Assembly: GCF_022695515.1 (NCBI RefSeq) | Contig: NZ_JALDPT010000023.1 | Coordinates: forward strand, 1-64,000 | Reading direction: 5' to 3' | DNA from: Phenylobacterium aquaticum | Lineage (GTDB): Bacteria > Pseudomonadota > Alphaproteobacteria > Caulobacterales > Caulobacteraceae | Length of the DNA: 64,000 nt | Part shown: positions 1 to 8,880 of the stretch, piece after piece | How the letters are laid out: each line of letters starts with the position of its first letter | Numbering within the stretch: the first letter of the stretch is position 1 | The notes under the pieces: model-generated | The model's database searches: none | The model's input: only the letters and a program-made list of their open reading frames with translations | Told to the model about the DNA's origin: nothing | Program-made: the position numbers and the translations under genes

Positions 1-2
1 CT

Positions 3-80
3 GCGCCCGCCGCTGACGCCGCCGCGGCCCCGGCCGCTCCGGCCGCCGCCGCCATGGCCCCGGCGCCCGAGAAGAAGTAA
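3..80 (+). CDS. C-terminal tail of an unidentified protein (partial, 5' end outside window)
   Basis: Reading from base 3 gives an open frame made almost only of Ala and Pro that ends in Glu-Lys-Lys and a TAA stop at 78-80. A strong terminator follows about 60 bases later, which supports a real gene end. Low-complexity Ala/Pro/Lys tails occur on several alphaproteobacterial proteins, including some ribosomal proteins, but 25 residues do not identify this one. Confidence 0.6.
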   Translation, partial: APAADAAAAPAAPAAAAMAPAPEKK

Positions 81-141
81 GACCAGATCCTTCTGGCGCG
101 CGGCCGGTCCCCAGGGATCGGCCGCGTATCGCCAAGTCCGC

Positions 142-166
142 CGCGCCCCAAACGGGGCGCGTTTTT
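142..166 (+). terminator. Rho-independent terminator
   Basis: A perfect 8-bp stem CGCGCCCC/GGGGCGCG (142-149 and 154-161) with loop AAAC is followed directly by five T (162-166). It ends the transcript of the Ala/Pro-rich protein to its left. Confidence 0.9.
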
Positions 167-256
167 GTATCTGCGGCAACCATGTCTTGTGTTGATTGCG
201 CGCTACTCTGTTTCGTAGCAACTTAGTCGCTCCGGCGCGCGCCGAATCCCCGTACC

Positions 257-1276
257 GTGCGTATGGCTGCACTTGCACCGCAGTGTCAGGGACCGGCGTT
301 CAAGACGATGGATGATGTCGAGTACGGCGCACACCGGCCGCAAAGCCGGCAAGTGATGGCCCTCTCCATCGATTTTCTCTTGAAGACTATCGATATCGTC
401 ACCCGATCCATGGACGGGGAGCCGGTGACCGCCGTGGTCTATCTGGCGATCTCCCAGGCCAATCTGCGCGCCGTCTTCGAGGCCGCGGGCGAAGACCTGC
501 GCTATGCGGCCTTCATCAACAATCCAGAAGACGCCATGCGCACGCCGGTCAGCGTGCTGGCCGTCGCCCGCGATCTGGACCTGCCCTATGAGACGACGCG
601 CCGGCATGTGGGCAAGCTTCAGGCCCGCGGGCTCTGCCGGCGGGCGGCCGACGGCGGGGTGGTGATCCCCCAGGGCGTCTCGACCAGCCCCGCCGCGGAG
701 GCGGCGATGGAGACGCTGTGCCAGCTGACCTATCGCTATGTCGTCGACCTGGCGGCGATCGGGGTCCAGGCGCCGGCCCGGCGCAAGCCGGTCGCGCCCG
801 ATCTCAGACGCATCGCCAGCCGGGAAGCGGCCTATTACGTGCTGAATCAGGTGAAGCTGGCGCGCACCACGGTGGGCTTGAGCCTGAGCACGGGGCTCCT
901 GCTGCTGGCCATCATCCGCGCCAACGCCCTGCACCTCTTGAGCGACGCGGAGCGCCGGCAGGCCCATGCGGACGGCGCCTTCGGCCTGGACGTCATCGTG
1001 CCCGACGACATGCGCCGGCCGATCACCACCTATGCGCTCGCCACCGAAATCGAGATGCCCTACGAGACCGCCCGCCGGCAGGTGGGCTGGCTGGTGGAGG
1101 CGGGGCTCTGTGAGCGGCGGGGCAAGGGGCTGATCGTCCCGGCCCGGTCGCTGATGCGGCCGGAAATGCTGGAGGCGGTGAGCGTGAACTGGGCGGAGAC
1201 CCAGCGCTTCCTGGCCGCGCTGGGCCGGCTGGGGATCGGCCCGGCCCAAGCCCGAAAGAGCCTCGGCCGGGGCTGA
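257..1276 (+). CDS. Putative DNA-binding protein with two repeated winged-helix units
   Basis: 339 aa from a GTG at 257; in-frame ATGs at 308 and 356 are equally possible because no start has a clear ribosome site. The protein has an internal duplication. Residues about 61-140 and 216-299 each contain a hydrophobic helix (AISQANLRA / AIIRANALH), a spacer, and a helix-turn-helix-wing segment with the shared pattern PYET.RR.VG.L...GLC followed by a short basic wing. The pattern is typical of MarR/ArsR-type winged helices. No ligand-binding or enzymatic domain is visible. A transcriptional regulator role is inferred from fold alone. It is monocistronic and ends 3 bases from the convergent aldo/keto reductase. 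Confidence 0.7.
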   Translation: MRMAALAPQCQGPAFKTMDDVEYGAHRPQSRQVMALSIDFLLKTIDIVTRSMDGEPVTAVVYLAISQANLRAVFEAAGEDLRYAAFINNPEDAMRTPVSVLAVARDLDLPYETTRRHVGKLQARGLCRRAADGGVVIPQGVSTSPAAEAAMETLCQLTYRYVVDLAAIGVQAPARRKPVAPDLRRIASREAAYYVLNQVKLARTTVGLSLSTGLLLLAIIRANALHLLSDAERRQAHADGAFGLDVIVPDDMRRPITTYALATEIEMPYETARRQVGWLVEAGLCERRGKGLIVPARSLMRPEMLEAVSVNWAETQRFLAALGRLGIGPAQARKSLGRG

Positions 1277-1279
1277 GGG

Positions 1280-2260
1280 TCAGCGCTCGGTGTCGACCGA
1301 GGCCTGCATCATGTCGTTGTAGCGCGGGCCCACGACCGTCTTGTCGTTCACGATCGCATCGACCTTGGCCATGACCTCGGGCGACAGGGTGACGTCCGCG
1401 GCCTTGGCGTTCTCGATCATGTGGGCCGGGCTGGTGGTGCCGGGGATCGGGACGATGATCGGGTCCTTCTGGAGCAGCCAGGCCATGCAGAGCTGGGCCG
1501 GGGTGCAGCCCGCCTCGCGGGCCAGGGCCTCGAACGCGGCGAACATCTTCAGATTGGCCTCGAAGGCCTCGCCCATGAAGCGCGGCATGGCGCGGCGGAA
1601 GTCGCCCTCGGTCAGGGCCGCCGCATCGCGCACCCCGCCGGCCAGGAAGCCCCGGCCCACCGGGCTGAAGGCCACGAAGGCCACGCCCAGCTCGCGACAG
1701 GCGTCGAGCACGGCGATCTCAGGGTTGCGGGTCCACGGGGAGTATTCGGTCTGCAGGGCGGCGATAGGATGGGTGGCGTGGGCCTTGCGCAGGGTGGGCG
1801 CGGAGACCTCCGACAGGCCGATGCTGCGGATCTTGCCTTCCTTCACCAGGTCGGCGAGGGCGCCGACGCTGTCCTCGATCGGCACGCGCTTGTCCCAGCG
1901 GTGCAGATAGTAGAGGTCGATGACGTCGGTCTTGAGCAGCTTGAGGCTGAGCTCGCAGGTTTCCTTGAGCACCTCCGGCGCGCCGTTCAGCTCGCGCTGG
2001 GTTCCGCGGCTCAAGCCCGCCTTGGAGCAGAGCACGATCTTGTCGCGGTGCGGGCCGAGCACCTCGCCGACCAGGGTCTCGTTGTGGCCCAGGCCATAGA
2101 CGGCGGCGGTGTCGAAGAAGGTGTAGCCGGCGTCGAGCGCGCCCAGCAGCACCTGTTCGGCCTGTTCGCGCGGGGGCGGCGGGCCGTAGGCGTGAGACAG
2201 GCTCATGCATCCCAGGCCGATCGCCGACACCTCAAACTCACCCACGCGACGCTTTTGCAT
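1280..2260 (-). CDS. Aldo/keto reductase
   Basis: 326 aa, the usual length for the family. It is an NADPH-dependent TIM-barrel oxidoreductase of the YghZ/auxin-induced-protein type. Visible features are the N-terminal strand with GLGCMSLS, the DTA.VYG segment carrying catalytic Asp and Tyr (near residue 50-55), a Lys in CSKAGL, and the catalytic His in YYLHRWD. The C-terminal cofactor-binding stretch VPIPGTTSP is also present. The substrate cannot be deduced. The gene stands alone, convergent with the winged-helix protein. Confidence 0.93.
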   Translation of the reverse strand: MQKRRVGEFEVSAIGLGCMSLSHAYGPPPPREQAEQVLLGALDAGYTFFDTAAVYGLGHNETLVGEVLGPHRDKIVLCSKAGLSRGTQRELNGAPEVLKETCELSLKLLKTDVIDLYYLHRWDKRVPIEDSVGALADLVKEGKIRSIGLSEVSAPTLRKAHATHPIAALQTEYSPWTRNPEIAVLDACRELGVAFVAFSPVGRGFLAGGVRDAAALTEGDFRRAMPRFMGEAFEANLKMFAAFEALAREAGCTPAQLCMAWLLQKDPIIVPIPGTTSPAHMIENAKAADVTLSPEVMAKVDAIVNDKTVVGPRYNDMMQASVDTER

Positions 2261-2330
2261 GTTCCGCCTTCCCCAAACGATTGTTGGGTCTGAGAAGGGG
2301 GTTCAGGCCCGCCCGGTCAAGGGGCGACGG

Positions 2331-2663
2331 CTATTTCTTCGGGGTCTCGAGGGTCTTCAGATAGGCGATGAGGTCGTTGCTGGCCGCCTCGTCGAACTTG
2401 AACACCGGCATGCCGTGGTGGCCGGTGGAAATCCCCTCGACCAGGGCCTCCTGGATGTCCTCGACCGGATAGCGTTCGTGCAGGGTGCGGAACGGCGGGG
2501 AATGGGGATTGGGGCTCGCGCCATAGGGGCCGATCGCGTGGCAGGCCGAGCAATAGTCCTGGGCCAGCTGATGGCCGTGCGCCACCTGCGGAGTCTCGTC
2601 GGCGTGGGCCGCGACGGCGAAGCCGAGGGCCAGAACCGAGGTCAGGAGCAGGCGCGATCGCAT
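2331..2663 (-). CDS. Small periplasmic cytochrome c
   Basis: 110 aa with a Sec signal peptide of about 22 residues (hydrophobic core then AHA-D). The heme c site is C38-S-A-C41-H42, and Met85 in a GMPVF context is the probable axial ligand. This is a class I mono-heme cytochrome c fold. It acts as an electron carrier in the periplasm; its partners are unknown. It lies 8 bases downstream of gmk on the same strand and may be cotranscribed with it. Confidence 0.9.
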   Translation of the reverse strand: MRSRLLLTSVLALGFAVAAHADETPQVAHGHQLAQDYCSACHAIGPYGASPNPHSPPFRTLHERYPVEDIQEALVEGISTGHHGMPVFKFDEAASNDLIAYLKTLETPKK

Positions 2664-2671
2664 CGGAGACC

Positions 2672-3331
2672 CTATTCTTCCTCGCCCAGCCCCTTCACGA
2701 AGTCGGGCAGCCAGGGATTGCGGCCGGGTTTCATGCGTTCGGCCCGGTAGATGTGGCCGAGATCCGCATAGGCGCGGTCGAAGTTCTTATTGACGATGAC
2801 ATAGTCGTATTCGGCCCAATGGGTGATCTCCTCGCGGCCCAGGATCAGGCGCTTGGTGATCACCTCCTCGGAATCCTGGGCGCGGGCGTGCAGCCGGCGC
2901 GCGAGATCCGACCAGGAGGGCGGCAGGATGAAGACCTTGACGCTGTCGTCCGGCGCCTTGGCCTGGACCTGGGCGGCGCCCTGCCAGTCGATGTCGAACA
3001 GGACATCGTGGCCGCCTTCCAGCGCGGCCATGACCGGCGCCTTGGGGGTGCCGTAGAGATTGCCGTTGACCTCCGCCCATTCCAGGAACTCGCCGGCGTC
3101 GATGCGGGCCTTGAACGTGTCGCGGTCGATGAAGAAGTACTCGCGCCCCTCCTCCTCGCCCGGCCGCGGGGCGCGGGTGGTGCAGGAGATCGAGAGCATC
3201 AGGTCGCCATGGTCAGCCACCAGGCGGCGCGACAGCGAGGTCTTGCCCGCCCCGGCGGGGCTGGAGACCAGCAGCATCATGCCGCGGCGCTGGGTCTCCC
3301 AGGGTCTCGGATGATCACCGTCACTCGACAT
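2672..3331 (-). CDS. gmk: Guanylate kinase
   Basis: 219 aa. It phosphorylates GMP to GDP in purine nucleotide metabolism. The P-loop SSPAGAGKTS lies at residues 23-32, followed by the GMP-binding region (TTRAPRPGE, then EFLEWAEV.GN.YGT) and the lid segment. The ATG at 3331 overlaps the end of yicC by 11 bases. Internal ATGs at 3280/3277 would remove a non-conserved 17-18 residue extension and are real alternatives. The yicC-gmk pairing is a common bacterial arrangement. Confidence 0.96.
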   Translation of the reverse strand: MSSDGDHPRPWETQRRGMMLLVSSPAGAGKTSLSRRLVADHGDLMLSISCTTRAPRPGEEEGREYFFIDRDTFKARIDAGEFLEWAEVNGNLYGTPKAPVMAALEGGHDVLFDIDWQGAAQVQAKAPDDSVKVFILPPSWSDLARRLHARAQDSEEVITKRLILGREEITHWAEYDYVIVNKNFDRAYADLGHIYRAERMKPGRNPWLPDFVKGLGEEE

Positions 3332-4205
3332 TCTGAACCTGCTCCCGGAATTGCTCGATCACCGCCTTGAGCTCGAGCCCCGTCGTCGTCAGGTCGGGCA
3401 GGGCCGACTTGGCGCACATGGTGTTGGTCTCGCGCATGAACTCCTGGGTCAGGAAGTCCAGGCGCCGGCCCGCGCCGCCATCGGCGGCCATCAGGGTGCG
3501 GGCGGCCGCGATATGGCCCGTCAGCCGGTCCAGCTCCTCGCGGACGTCGGCCTTCACCGCCATAGCGGCGGCCTCGACGACGATGCGGTCGACAACCTGG
3601 GCGCTGTCGCCGGCCAGCTCGGTCATGCGCCGGGCGAAGCGCTCCTTGATCACCGCCGGCTGTCCGCCGGCGACGGATTCCGCGGAGGCCACCAGGGCCT
3701 CGACCTTGTCGATCAGTCCGGAGAGGACGCCGGTCAGGCTGGCGCCCTCCTCCCGACGGGCCGCCAAGAGGCCGTCGAAGGCCTGGGCGACGGAAGCGCT
3801 CATCGCCGCCTCGAGGGCCGACAGCACCTCGGGATCGTCCGCGCCGGCCTCGGCCTCCACGACGCCGCGCAGGGCCAGGAGGCCGTCGAGCCGGGGCGGC
3901 GCGGCCAGGCCTTCGGCCACATAGGGCGCGCCGGCGGCGAGATAGCGTTCCAGCTGGTCGAGATTGATACGCACGGCGCCCGCGCCCTCGGCCCGCTTGG
4001 CGGTCAGGGTGACATTGACCTGGCCGCGCTGGAAGCGGGCCTGGGCCGCTTCGCGGGCGGCGCGTTCAAGGCCGTCGAAGCCGTTGGGCCCGCGGAAGCG
4101 GACCTCGAGATTGCGGCCATTGACCGATCGGGCCTCGACCGCCCAGCTCCAATCGCCGAGCGCCCCTTCCGCCCGGCCGAACCCGGTCATGCCGCTGAGG
4201 GCCAT
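3321..4205 (-). CDS. yicC: YicC family endoribonuclease
   Basis: 294 aa. It has the N-terminal YicC motif (MTGFGRA, then EARSVNGRNLEVR) and the C-terminal DUF1732 block with DVREELDRL, RRLDFL.QE..RE.NT and the conserved DLK-like ending. E. coli YicC is reported as an endoribonuclease acting on small RNA; the role here is by homology. Its ATG overlaps the mltG stop (TGATG), so it is translationally coupled to mltG and sits in the fab-mltG-yicC-gmk block. Confidence 0.94.
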   Translation of the reverse strand: MALSGMTGFGRAEGALGDWSWAVEARSVNGRNLEVRFRGPNGFDGLERAAREAAQARFQRGQVNVTLTAKRAEGAGAVRINLDQLERYLAAGAPYVAEGLAAPPRLDGLLALRGVVEAEAGADDPEVLSALEAAMSASVAQAFDGLLAARREEGASLTGVLSGLIDKVEALVASAESVAGGQPAVIKERFARRMTELAGDSAQVVDRIVVEAAAMAVKADVREELDRLTGHIAAARTLMAADGGAGRRLDFLTQEFMRETNTMCAKSALPDLTTTGLELKAVIEQFREQVQNVE

Positions 4206-5311
4206 CAGGGCTGAGCCTTGACCTTGGCGCCGTCCGCCTCGGGCGCGCCGCCCGCCAGGGGCTCAGGCGCCGACTGGGCCTGGGCGTGCTGGCGCTCGAC
4301 ATCGCGCCACTTGGCGACGTTGCGGTTGTGCTCGTCCAGGGTCGACGCGAAGACGTGACCGCCCGTGCCGTCGGCCACGAAATAGAGTTCCGTGGTCTTG
4401 GGCGGATCGAGCACGGCGGCCAGGGCCGCGCGGCCCGGATTGGCGATCGGCGTCGGCGGCAGGCCGTTGATCAGATAGGTGTTGTAGGGCGTGGCTTGGG
4501 CCAGCTCCGAGGCGCGGATGCCGCGGCCGAGCGGCTTGCCGCCCGAGATGCCGTAGATGATCGTCGGGTCGCTCTGCAGCCGCATGCCGATGCGCAGGCG
4601 GTTCAGGAACACGGCGGCGACCCGGGGCCGTTCGCTGGCCTTGCCGGTCTCCTTCTCGACGATGGAGGCGAGGGTCACGGCTTCCATGGGCGTGGTGAAG
4701 GGCAGGCCCGGCTGACGCTTGGCCCAGAGCGCGGCGAGCAGCTCGTCGCGGGCGTCCATCATCTTCTTCAGCACCTTGGCGCGGTCGTCGCCGCGCTCGT
4801 ACTGATAGGTCTCGGGCAGGATCGTGCCCTCGGCCGGGGCCGGGGCGTCGCCGGTGAGGTCGGTCTTCTTGGCGAGGATCTCGACGACCATCTCGCTGGT
4901 CAGACCCTCGGGAATGGTGACCTGGTGGCGGACGATCCGGCCGTTGCGGATGTCGTCCAGGATGCGGGCCATGGAGGCGTGGCTGGGGAATTCGTACTCG
5001 CCGGCCTTCATGCGCCGCGCGGCGCCGGTGATCTGGGCGGCGGTAACGAAGATGGCGCTGGAGCGCACCACCCCGGCCCTCTGCAGGGTCGAGGCGATCT
5101 CCGGCAGGCTGGCGCCGTGGCGCAGTTCGACCGTGGTCGAGTCCCCGGATTTCGCCGCAGGGCCCGCGCCCTGATAGGTCCAGACGGCCCACAGAAGGAC
5201 GGCCATGACGACCAGGGCGAAGGTGAGGGCCGCACTCAGGACGGTGGTCAGCAGTCGACGCACGGGCGAGACGCCTCCCCTCGATTTTCCGGCCCTGCGC
5301 TTGGTGCTCAC
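4205..5311 (-). CDS. mltG: Endolytic murein transglycosylase MltG
   Basis: 368 aa. It cleaves nascent peptidoglycan strands at the inner membrane. A basic N-terminus of about 20 residues is followed by one membrane helix (LSAALTFALVVMAVLLWAVW), a LysM-like region, and the YceG/MltG catalytic domain. The catalytic Glu lies in LASIVEKETG, followed by R.AAVFLNRL and LQSDPT..YG. The C-terminus is Ala/Pro/Glu-rich. The GTG start overlaps the fabF stop by 4 bases, so the two genes are coupled. Confidence 0.95.
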   Translation of the reverse strand: MSTKRRAGKSRGGVSPVRRLLTTVLSAALTFALVVMAVLLWAVWTYQGAGPAAKSGDSTTVELRHGASLPEIASTLQRAGVVRSSAIFVTAAQITGAARRMKAGEYEFPSHASMARILDDIRNGRIVRHQVTIPEGLTSEMVVEILAKKTDLTGDAPAPAEGTILPETYQYERGDDRAKVLKKMMDARDELLAALWAKRQPGLPFTTPMEAVTLASIVEKETGKASERPRVAAVFLNRLRIGMRLQSDPTIIYGISGGKPLGRGIRASELAQATPYNTYLINGLPPTPIANPGRAALAAVLDPPKTTELYFVADGTGGHVFASTLDEHNRNVAKWRDVERQHAQAQSAPEPLAGGAPEADGAKVKAQP

Positions 5312-6591
5312 GTGACCTTCTTGAAAATCACGGAGGCGTTGGTGCCGCCAAAGCCGAAGCTGTTGGACAGCGCCACATTGATGGCCATCGGTTTCGCCTT
5401 GTTGGGGACGAGATCGATCTCCGTCTCCACCGAGGGATTGTCGAGATTGATGGTCGGCGGGGCGATCTGATCGCGGATGGAGAGCGCCGTGAAGGCGGCC
5501 TCGATGGCGCCGGCGGCGCCCAGCAGGTGGCCGGTGGCCGACTTGGTGGACGACATGGTCAGGCCCTGGGCCGCATTGCCCATCAGACGGGTGACGGCGC
5601 CCAGCTCGATCTCATCGCCGAGCGGCGTCGAGGTGCCATGGGCGTTGACGTAGTCGATGTCGGAGGCCTGGATCCCGGCGTCCTTGATCGCCGCGCGCAT
5701 GGCGCGGAAGCCGCCGTCGCCGTCATCGGCCGGGGCGGTGATGTGATAGGCGTCGCCGGCCAGGCCGTAGCCCACGACCTCGCAATAGATCTTAGCGCCG
5801 CGGGCCTTGGCGTGTTCGTACTCTTCCAGCACCAGGACGCCGGCGCCCTCGCCCATCACGAAGCCGTCGCGGTCCTTGTCATAGGGCCGGCTGGCCTTTT
5901 CCGGGGCGTCGTTGAAGCCGGTGGACATGGCGCGGCAGGCGATGAAGCCCGCGACGCCGACCGGGCAGATCGCGGCTTCCGCGCCGCCGGCGATCATCAC
6001 GTCGGCGTCGCCGTACTTGATCAGCCGGGTCGCATCGCCGACCGCGTGGGCGCCGGTGGCGCAGGCGGTGACGACGGAGTGGTTGGGCCCCTTGAAGCCG
6101 TAGCGGATCGAGACCTGGCCGGAGGCGAGGTTGATCAGGGCCGAGGGGATGAAGAAGGGGCTGATCCGGCGCGGGCCCTTGAGGTGCAGCTCGACGCTGG
6201 TGCGCTCGATGGTGCCCAGGCCGCCGATGCCGGAGCCGATGATGACCCCGGTGCGTTCCTTGTCCTCGTCGGTTTCCGGAACCCAGCCGGAGTCGGCCAC
6301 GGCCTCGTCAGCCGCCGCCATGGCGTAGAGGATGAAATCGTCGACCCGGCGCTGATCCTTCGGCGCCATGGTCTTGTCGGGATCGAAGGCGCCCTCGACA
6401 TCGGCGCCGCCGCCGCCGCGGCCATCAATGCGCGGCACCTCGCAGGCGACCTGGCAGGCGTATTCGGCGGGATCAAAGCCGCTGATGCGGCCCGCGCCCG
6501 ACTTGCCGGCCAGGATGGCCTTCCAGCTCAGTTCCCGCCCCTGTCCCAGAGGCGTCAGAAGACCGATGCCGGTGACGACGACACGACGCAT
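5308..6591 (-). CDS. fabF: 3-oxoacyl-[acyl-carrier-protein] synthase II
   Basis: 427 aa, normal length. It condenses malonyl-ACP with acyl-ACP in fatty-acid elongation. The catalytic triad is visible: Cys177 in TACATGAH, His in NAHGTSTPLGD and His in SATGHLLGAAG. The C-terminal NSFGFGGTNAS motif is also present. It lies downstream of acpP on the same strand, separated by a hairpin (6611-6644) that could partly uncouple its expression from acpP. Confidence 0.98.
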   Translation of the reverse strand: MRRVVVTGIGLLTPLGQGRELSWKAILAGKSGAGRISGFDPAEYACQVACEVPRIDGRGGGGADVEGAFDPDKTMAPKDQRRVDDFILYAMAAADEAVADSGWVPETDEDKERTGVIIGSGIGGLGTIERTSVELHLKGPRRISPFFIPSALINLASGQVSIRYGFKGPNHSVVTACATGAHAVGDATRLIKYGDADVMIAGGAEAAICPVGVAGFIACRAMSTGFNDAPEKASRPYDKDRDGFVMGEGAGVLVLEEYEHAKARGAKIYCEVVGYGLAGDAYHITAPADDGDGGFRAMRAAIKDAGIQASDIDYVNAHGTSTPLGDEIELGAVTRLMGNAAQGLTMSSTKSATGHLLGAAGAIEAAFTALSIRDQIAPPTINLDNPSVETEIDLVPNKAKPMAINVALSNSFGFGGTNASVIFKKVT

Positions 6592-6599
6592 GCGGAGGC

Positions 6600-6644
6600 T
6601 CCAAAACGCAGACCGCCGCGCCTTACAAGAAGGGCGCGGCGGTC
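6600..6644 (-). terminator. Hairpin terminator or attenuator between acpP and fabF
   Basis: A perfect 12-bp inverted repeat, GACCGCCGCGCC at 6611-6622 and GGCGCGGCGGTC at 6633-6644, has a 10-base loop. On the minus strand it is followed by TGCGTTTT. It sits between the acpP stop and the fabF start, so partial termination would give excess acpP mRNA. Whether it terminates or stabilises the 3' end is inference. Confidence 0.75.
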
Positions 6645-6670
6645 AAATCTTCGACGAAAACCCGGGCTGA

Positions 6671-6910
6671 TTAGGCGCCCAGACGCTCTCCGATGAACTT
6701 CACCGCGTCGCCGACGGTCTGGATGTGTTCGGCCGCGTCGTCGGGGATTTCGATGTCGAATTCCTCTTCGAAGGCCATGACCAGTTCGACGTTGTCGAGG
6801 CTGTCAGCGCCCAGATCGTCGATGAAGCTAGCCTTCTCGGTGACCTTTTCCGGGTCGGCGTCCAGGTGTTCGATGACGATCTTGCGCACGCGCTCAAGGA
6901 TGTCGGACAT
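6671..6910 (-). CDS. acpP: Acyl carrier protein
   Basis: 79 aa, acidic. It carries growing acyl chains on a phosphopantetheine arm. The arm attaches to Ser37 in the [12 protein letters not shown] motif; helix III and the acidic helix II recognition surface are typical. It lies in the fabD-fabG-acpP-fabF order. A 139-base gap upstream suggests that it has its own promoter. Confidence 0.98.
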   Translation of the reverse strand: MSDILERVRKIVIEHLDADPEKVTEKASFIDDLGADSLDNVELVMAFEEEFDIEIPDDAAEHIQTVGDAVKFIGERLGA

Positions 6911-7049
6911 TCGTATAAGTCCCTGTTGTTCAACTGATCCATCTGCGACAGCCGACAGGATGTCAACCGCTCGCGGAATTCGGGTTTGAGACCTGCGCCT
7001 CGCCGGTTCGGGGTCGCCGTAGCATGTTCGCTTCGGCGAGGCCAGCCGG
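6911..7049 (-). promoter_or_regulatory. Leader/promoter region of acpP (tentative)
   Basis: The gap between fabG and acpP holds TTGACA on the minus strand (complement of 6961-6966), about 50 bases before the acpP start; the matching -10 is weak. It also holds a long-loop inverted repeat GCCTCGCCG (6997-7005) / CGGCGAGGC (7034-7042) just after fabG, which has no T tract. Confidence 0.3.
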
Positions 7050-7787
7050 TCAGATCATGGCCATGCCGCCGTTCACGTGCAGCGTCTGGCCAGTCATATA
7101 GGCCGCTTCGTCGCTGGCGAGATAGGCGCAGGCCGCCGCGACCTCATTGCCGCGGCCCAGGCGGCCGGCCGGAATAGTGGTCATGATCTGGGTCTTCTGG
7201 CCTTCGGTGAGGGCGTCGGTCATAGGGCTCTCGATGAAGCCGGGGGCCACGCAGTTCACGGTGATGCCGCGGGACGCCACTTCCTGGGCCAAGGCCTTGG
7301 AAAAGCCGATCATCCCGGCCTTGGACGCCGCGTAATTGGTCTGGCCGGGATTGCCCATGACACCCACCACGGAGGTGATGCCGATGATGCGGCCGAAGCG
7401 GCGCTTCATCATTCCGCGCATGGCCGAGCGGGCCAGGCGGAAATAGCTTTCCAGGTTCACCTTGATGACCTGCTCCCAGTCCTCGTCCTTCATCCGCATC
7501 AAAAGTCCATCACGGGTGATGCCGGCGTTGGCGACCAGGATGTCGAGCTGGCCGGCGGCGGCCTCGGCCCGTCCGACCAGGCCGTCGACCGATTCGGCGT
7601 CGGCGAGATTCGCCGCCTCGACGGAGACGCGGCTTCCCAGCTCGGCGGCGAGTTCGGCCAGGACGGATTCGCGGGTGCCCGACAGCACCACATGGGCGCC
7701 CTGGGCGTGCAGGGTGCGGGCGATCTCGGCGCCGATTCCGCCGGTGGCCCCGGTGACGAGGGCGGTCTTGCCGGTGAGGTCGAACAT
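7050..7787 (-). CDS. fabG: 3-oxoacyl-[acyl-carrier-protein] reductase
   Basis: 245 aa. It is the NADPH-dependent reductase of the fatty-acid cycle. It shows the SDR cofactor motif TGATGGIG (residues 12-19), NAG (87-89), and the catalytic Ser139, Tyr152 and Lys156 (YAASK). The C-terminal [12 protein letters not shown] ending is typical of FabG, and together with its position between fabD and acpP separates it from the many other SDRs of the window. Confidence 0.97.
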   Translation of the reverse strand: MFDLTGKTALVTGATGGIGAEIARTLHAQGAHVVLSGTRESVLAELAAELGSRVSVEAANLADAESVDGLVGRAEAAAGQLDILVANAGITRDGLLMRMKDEDWEQVIKVNLESYFRLARSAMRGMMKRRFGRIIGITSVVGVMGNPGQTNYAASKAGMIGFSKALAQEVASRGITVNCVAPGFIESPMTDALTEGQKTQIMTTIPAGRLGRGNEVAAACAYLASDEAAYMTGQTLHVNGGMAMI

Positions 7788-7805
7788 ATCAGGTCTCTCG
7801 AGTTC

Positions 7806-7927
7806 CCTTCGCCCCCTTGAGGGAGAAGGTGTCAGCGAAGCTGACGGATGAGGGGTCTTGCTCCCCCGTCACGGGCGCGGCGAGGGCGGTCCCCCTCACC
7901 CTACCCTCTCCCCCGATGGGGGCGAGG
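7806..7927. repeat. Extragenic palindromic repeat element between fabD and fabG
   Basis: This intergenic stretch is built from nested inverted repeats. A CCTT..AGGGAGAAGG hairpin is followed by GTCAGC-GAA-GCTGAC (7831-7845), and on the right by CCCTCTCCCCC..GGGGGCGAGGG. The layout of C/T-rich arms around a short perfect palindrome resembles dispersed palindromic elements that I recall from Caulobacterales genomes. It could form a stable RNA structure between two cotranscribed genes. Confidence 0.65.
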
Positions 7928-7936
7928 GATTTTGGT

Positions 7937-8880
7937 TCAGACCGTCTTGGCGAAAGCTTCGAGGTCGGCGGGGGTGTTGAGGGGGACGGCCTCGGCGTCG
8001 GGGGCGATGCGCTTGGCCATGCCGGACAGGACCTTGCCGGCCCCGGCCTCGGCGAAACGGGTCACGCCGCCTTCGCCGGCCAGCCACAGCATGCTTTCGC
8101 GCCAGCGGACGCGGCCGGTGACCTGTTCGACCAGCAGACGGCGGATCTCTTCCGGATCGAGGGTCGGGCGGGCGGTGACATTGGCGACCAGGGGCGCGCG
8201 CGGAGCCAGGATGGTCGCCTGGACCAGGGCGCGGGCCATCTCATCGGCGGCCGGCTGCATCAGGGGGCAGTGGAAGGGGGCCGAGACGTTCAGCGGAATG
8301 GCGCGCGCGCCCAGCGCCTTGGCGGCCTCGATGGCGGCGTCAACGGCGGCCTTGGCGCCGGAGATCACCACATTGCCGGCGTTGTTGTCATTGGCGACGA
8401 CGCAGACGCCGACCTTGGAGCCAGCCTCGGCGGCGGCTTCGGCCAGCGCCACGTCGGTCTTGGGCCCGATCAGGGAGGCCATGGCCCCTCGCCCACCGGC
8501 ACGGCCCGCTGCATGGCCTGGCCGCGGAGCTTGAGCAGCCGGGCGGTGTCGGCCAGGCTGATGGCGCCGGCGGCGGCGAGCGCGGAGTATTCGCCCAGGC
8601 TGTGGCCGGCGACGAAGCCCGCCTTCTCGATCGAGACGCCGAATTCCTTGTCCAGGGTGCGGATGACCGCCAGGGACACGGCCATCAGGGCCGGCTGGGC
8701 GTTTTCCGTCAGCGTCAGGTCGGCCTCGGGGCCGTCCTTCATGAGGGCCGAGAGCTTTTGGCCGAGCGCATCGTCGACCTCCTGGAAGACCTCGCGGGCC
8801 GAGGCGAAGGCCTCGGCCAGATCGACGCCCATGCCGATGGCCTGGCTGCCCTGTCCGGGAAAGAGGAAGGCGAGGGTCAT
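7937..8880 (-). CDS. fabD: Malonyl-CoA:ACP transacylase (apparent -1 frameshift)
   Basis: About 314 aa after correction. It loads malonyl units onto ACP. The start MTLAFLFPGQGSQ is canonical, and the nucleophile Ser94 lies in GHSLGEYSA. The frame breaks near 8481-8490: the N-terminal frame runs to a stop at 8470, and the conserved continuation (ASLIGPKTD) is in the next frame. One extra base in the G/C run GGCCCC restores a continuous protein. Because fabD is normally essential, a sequence error is more likely than a pseudogene. An upstream extension of the frame to 9129 is not conserved sequence and was left out. Confidence 0.93.
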
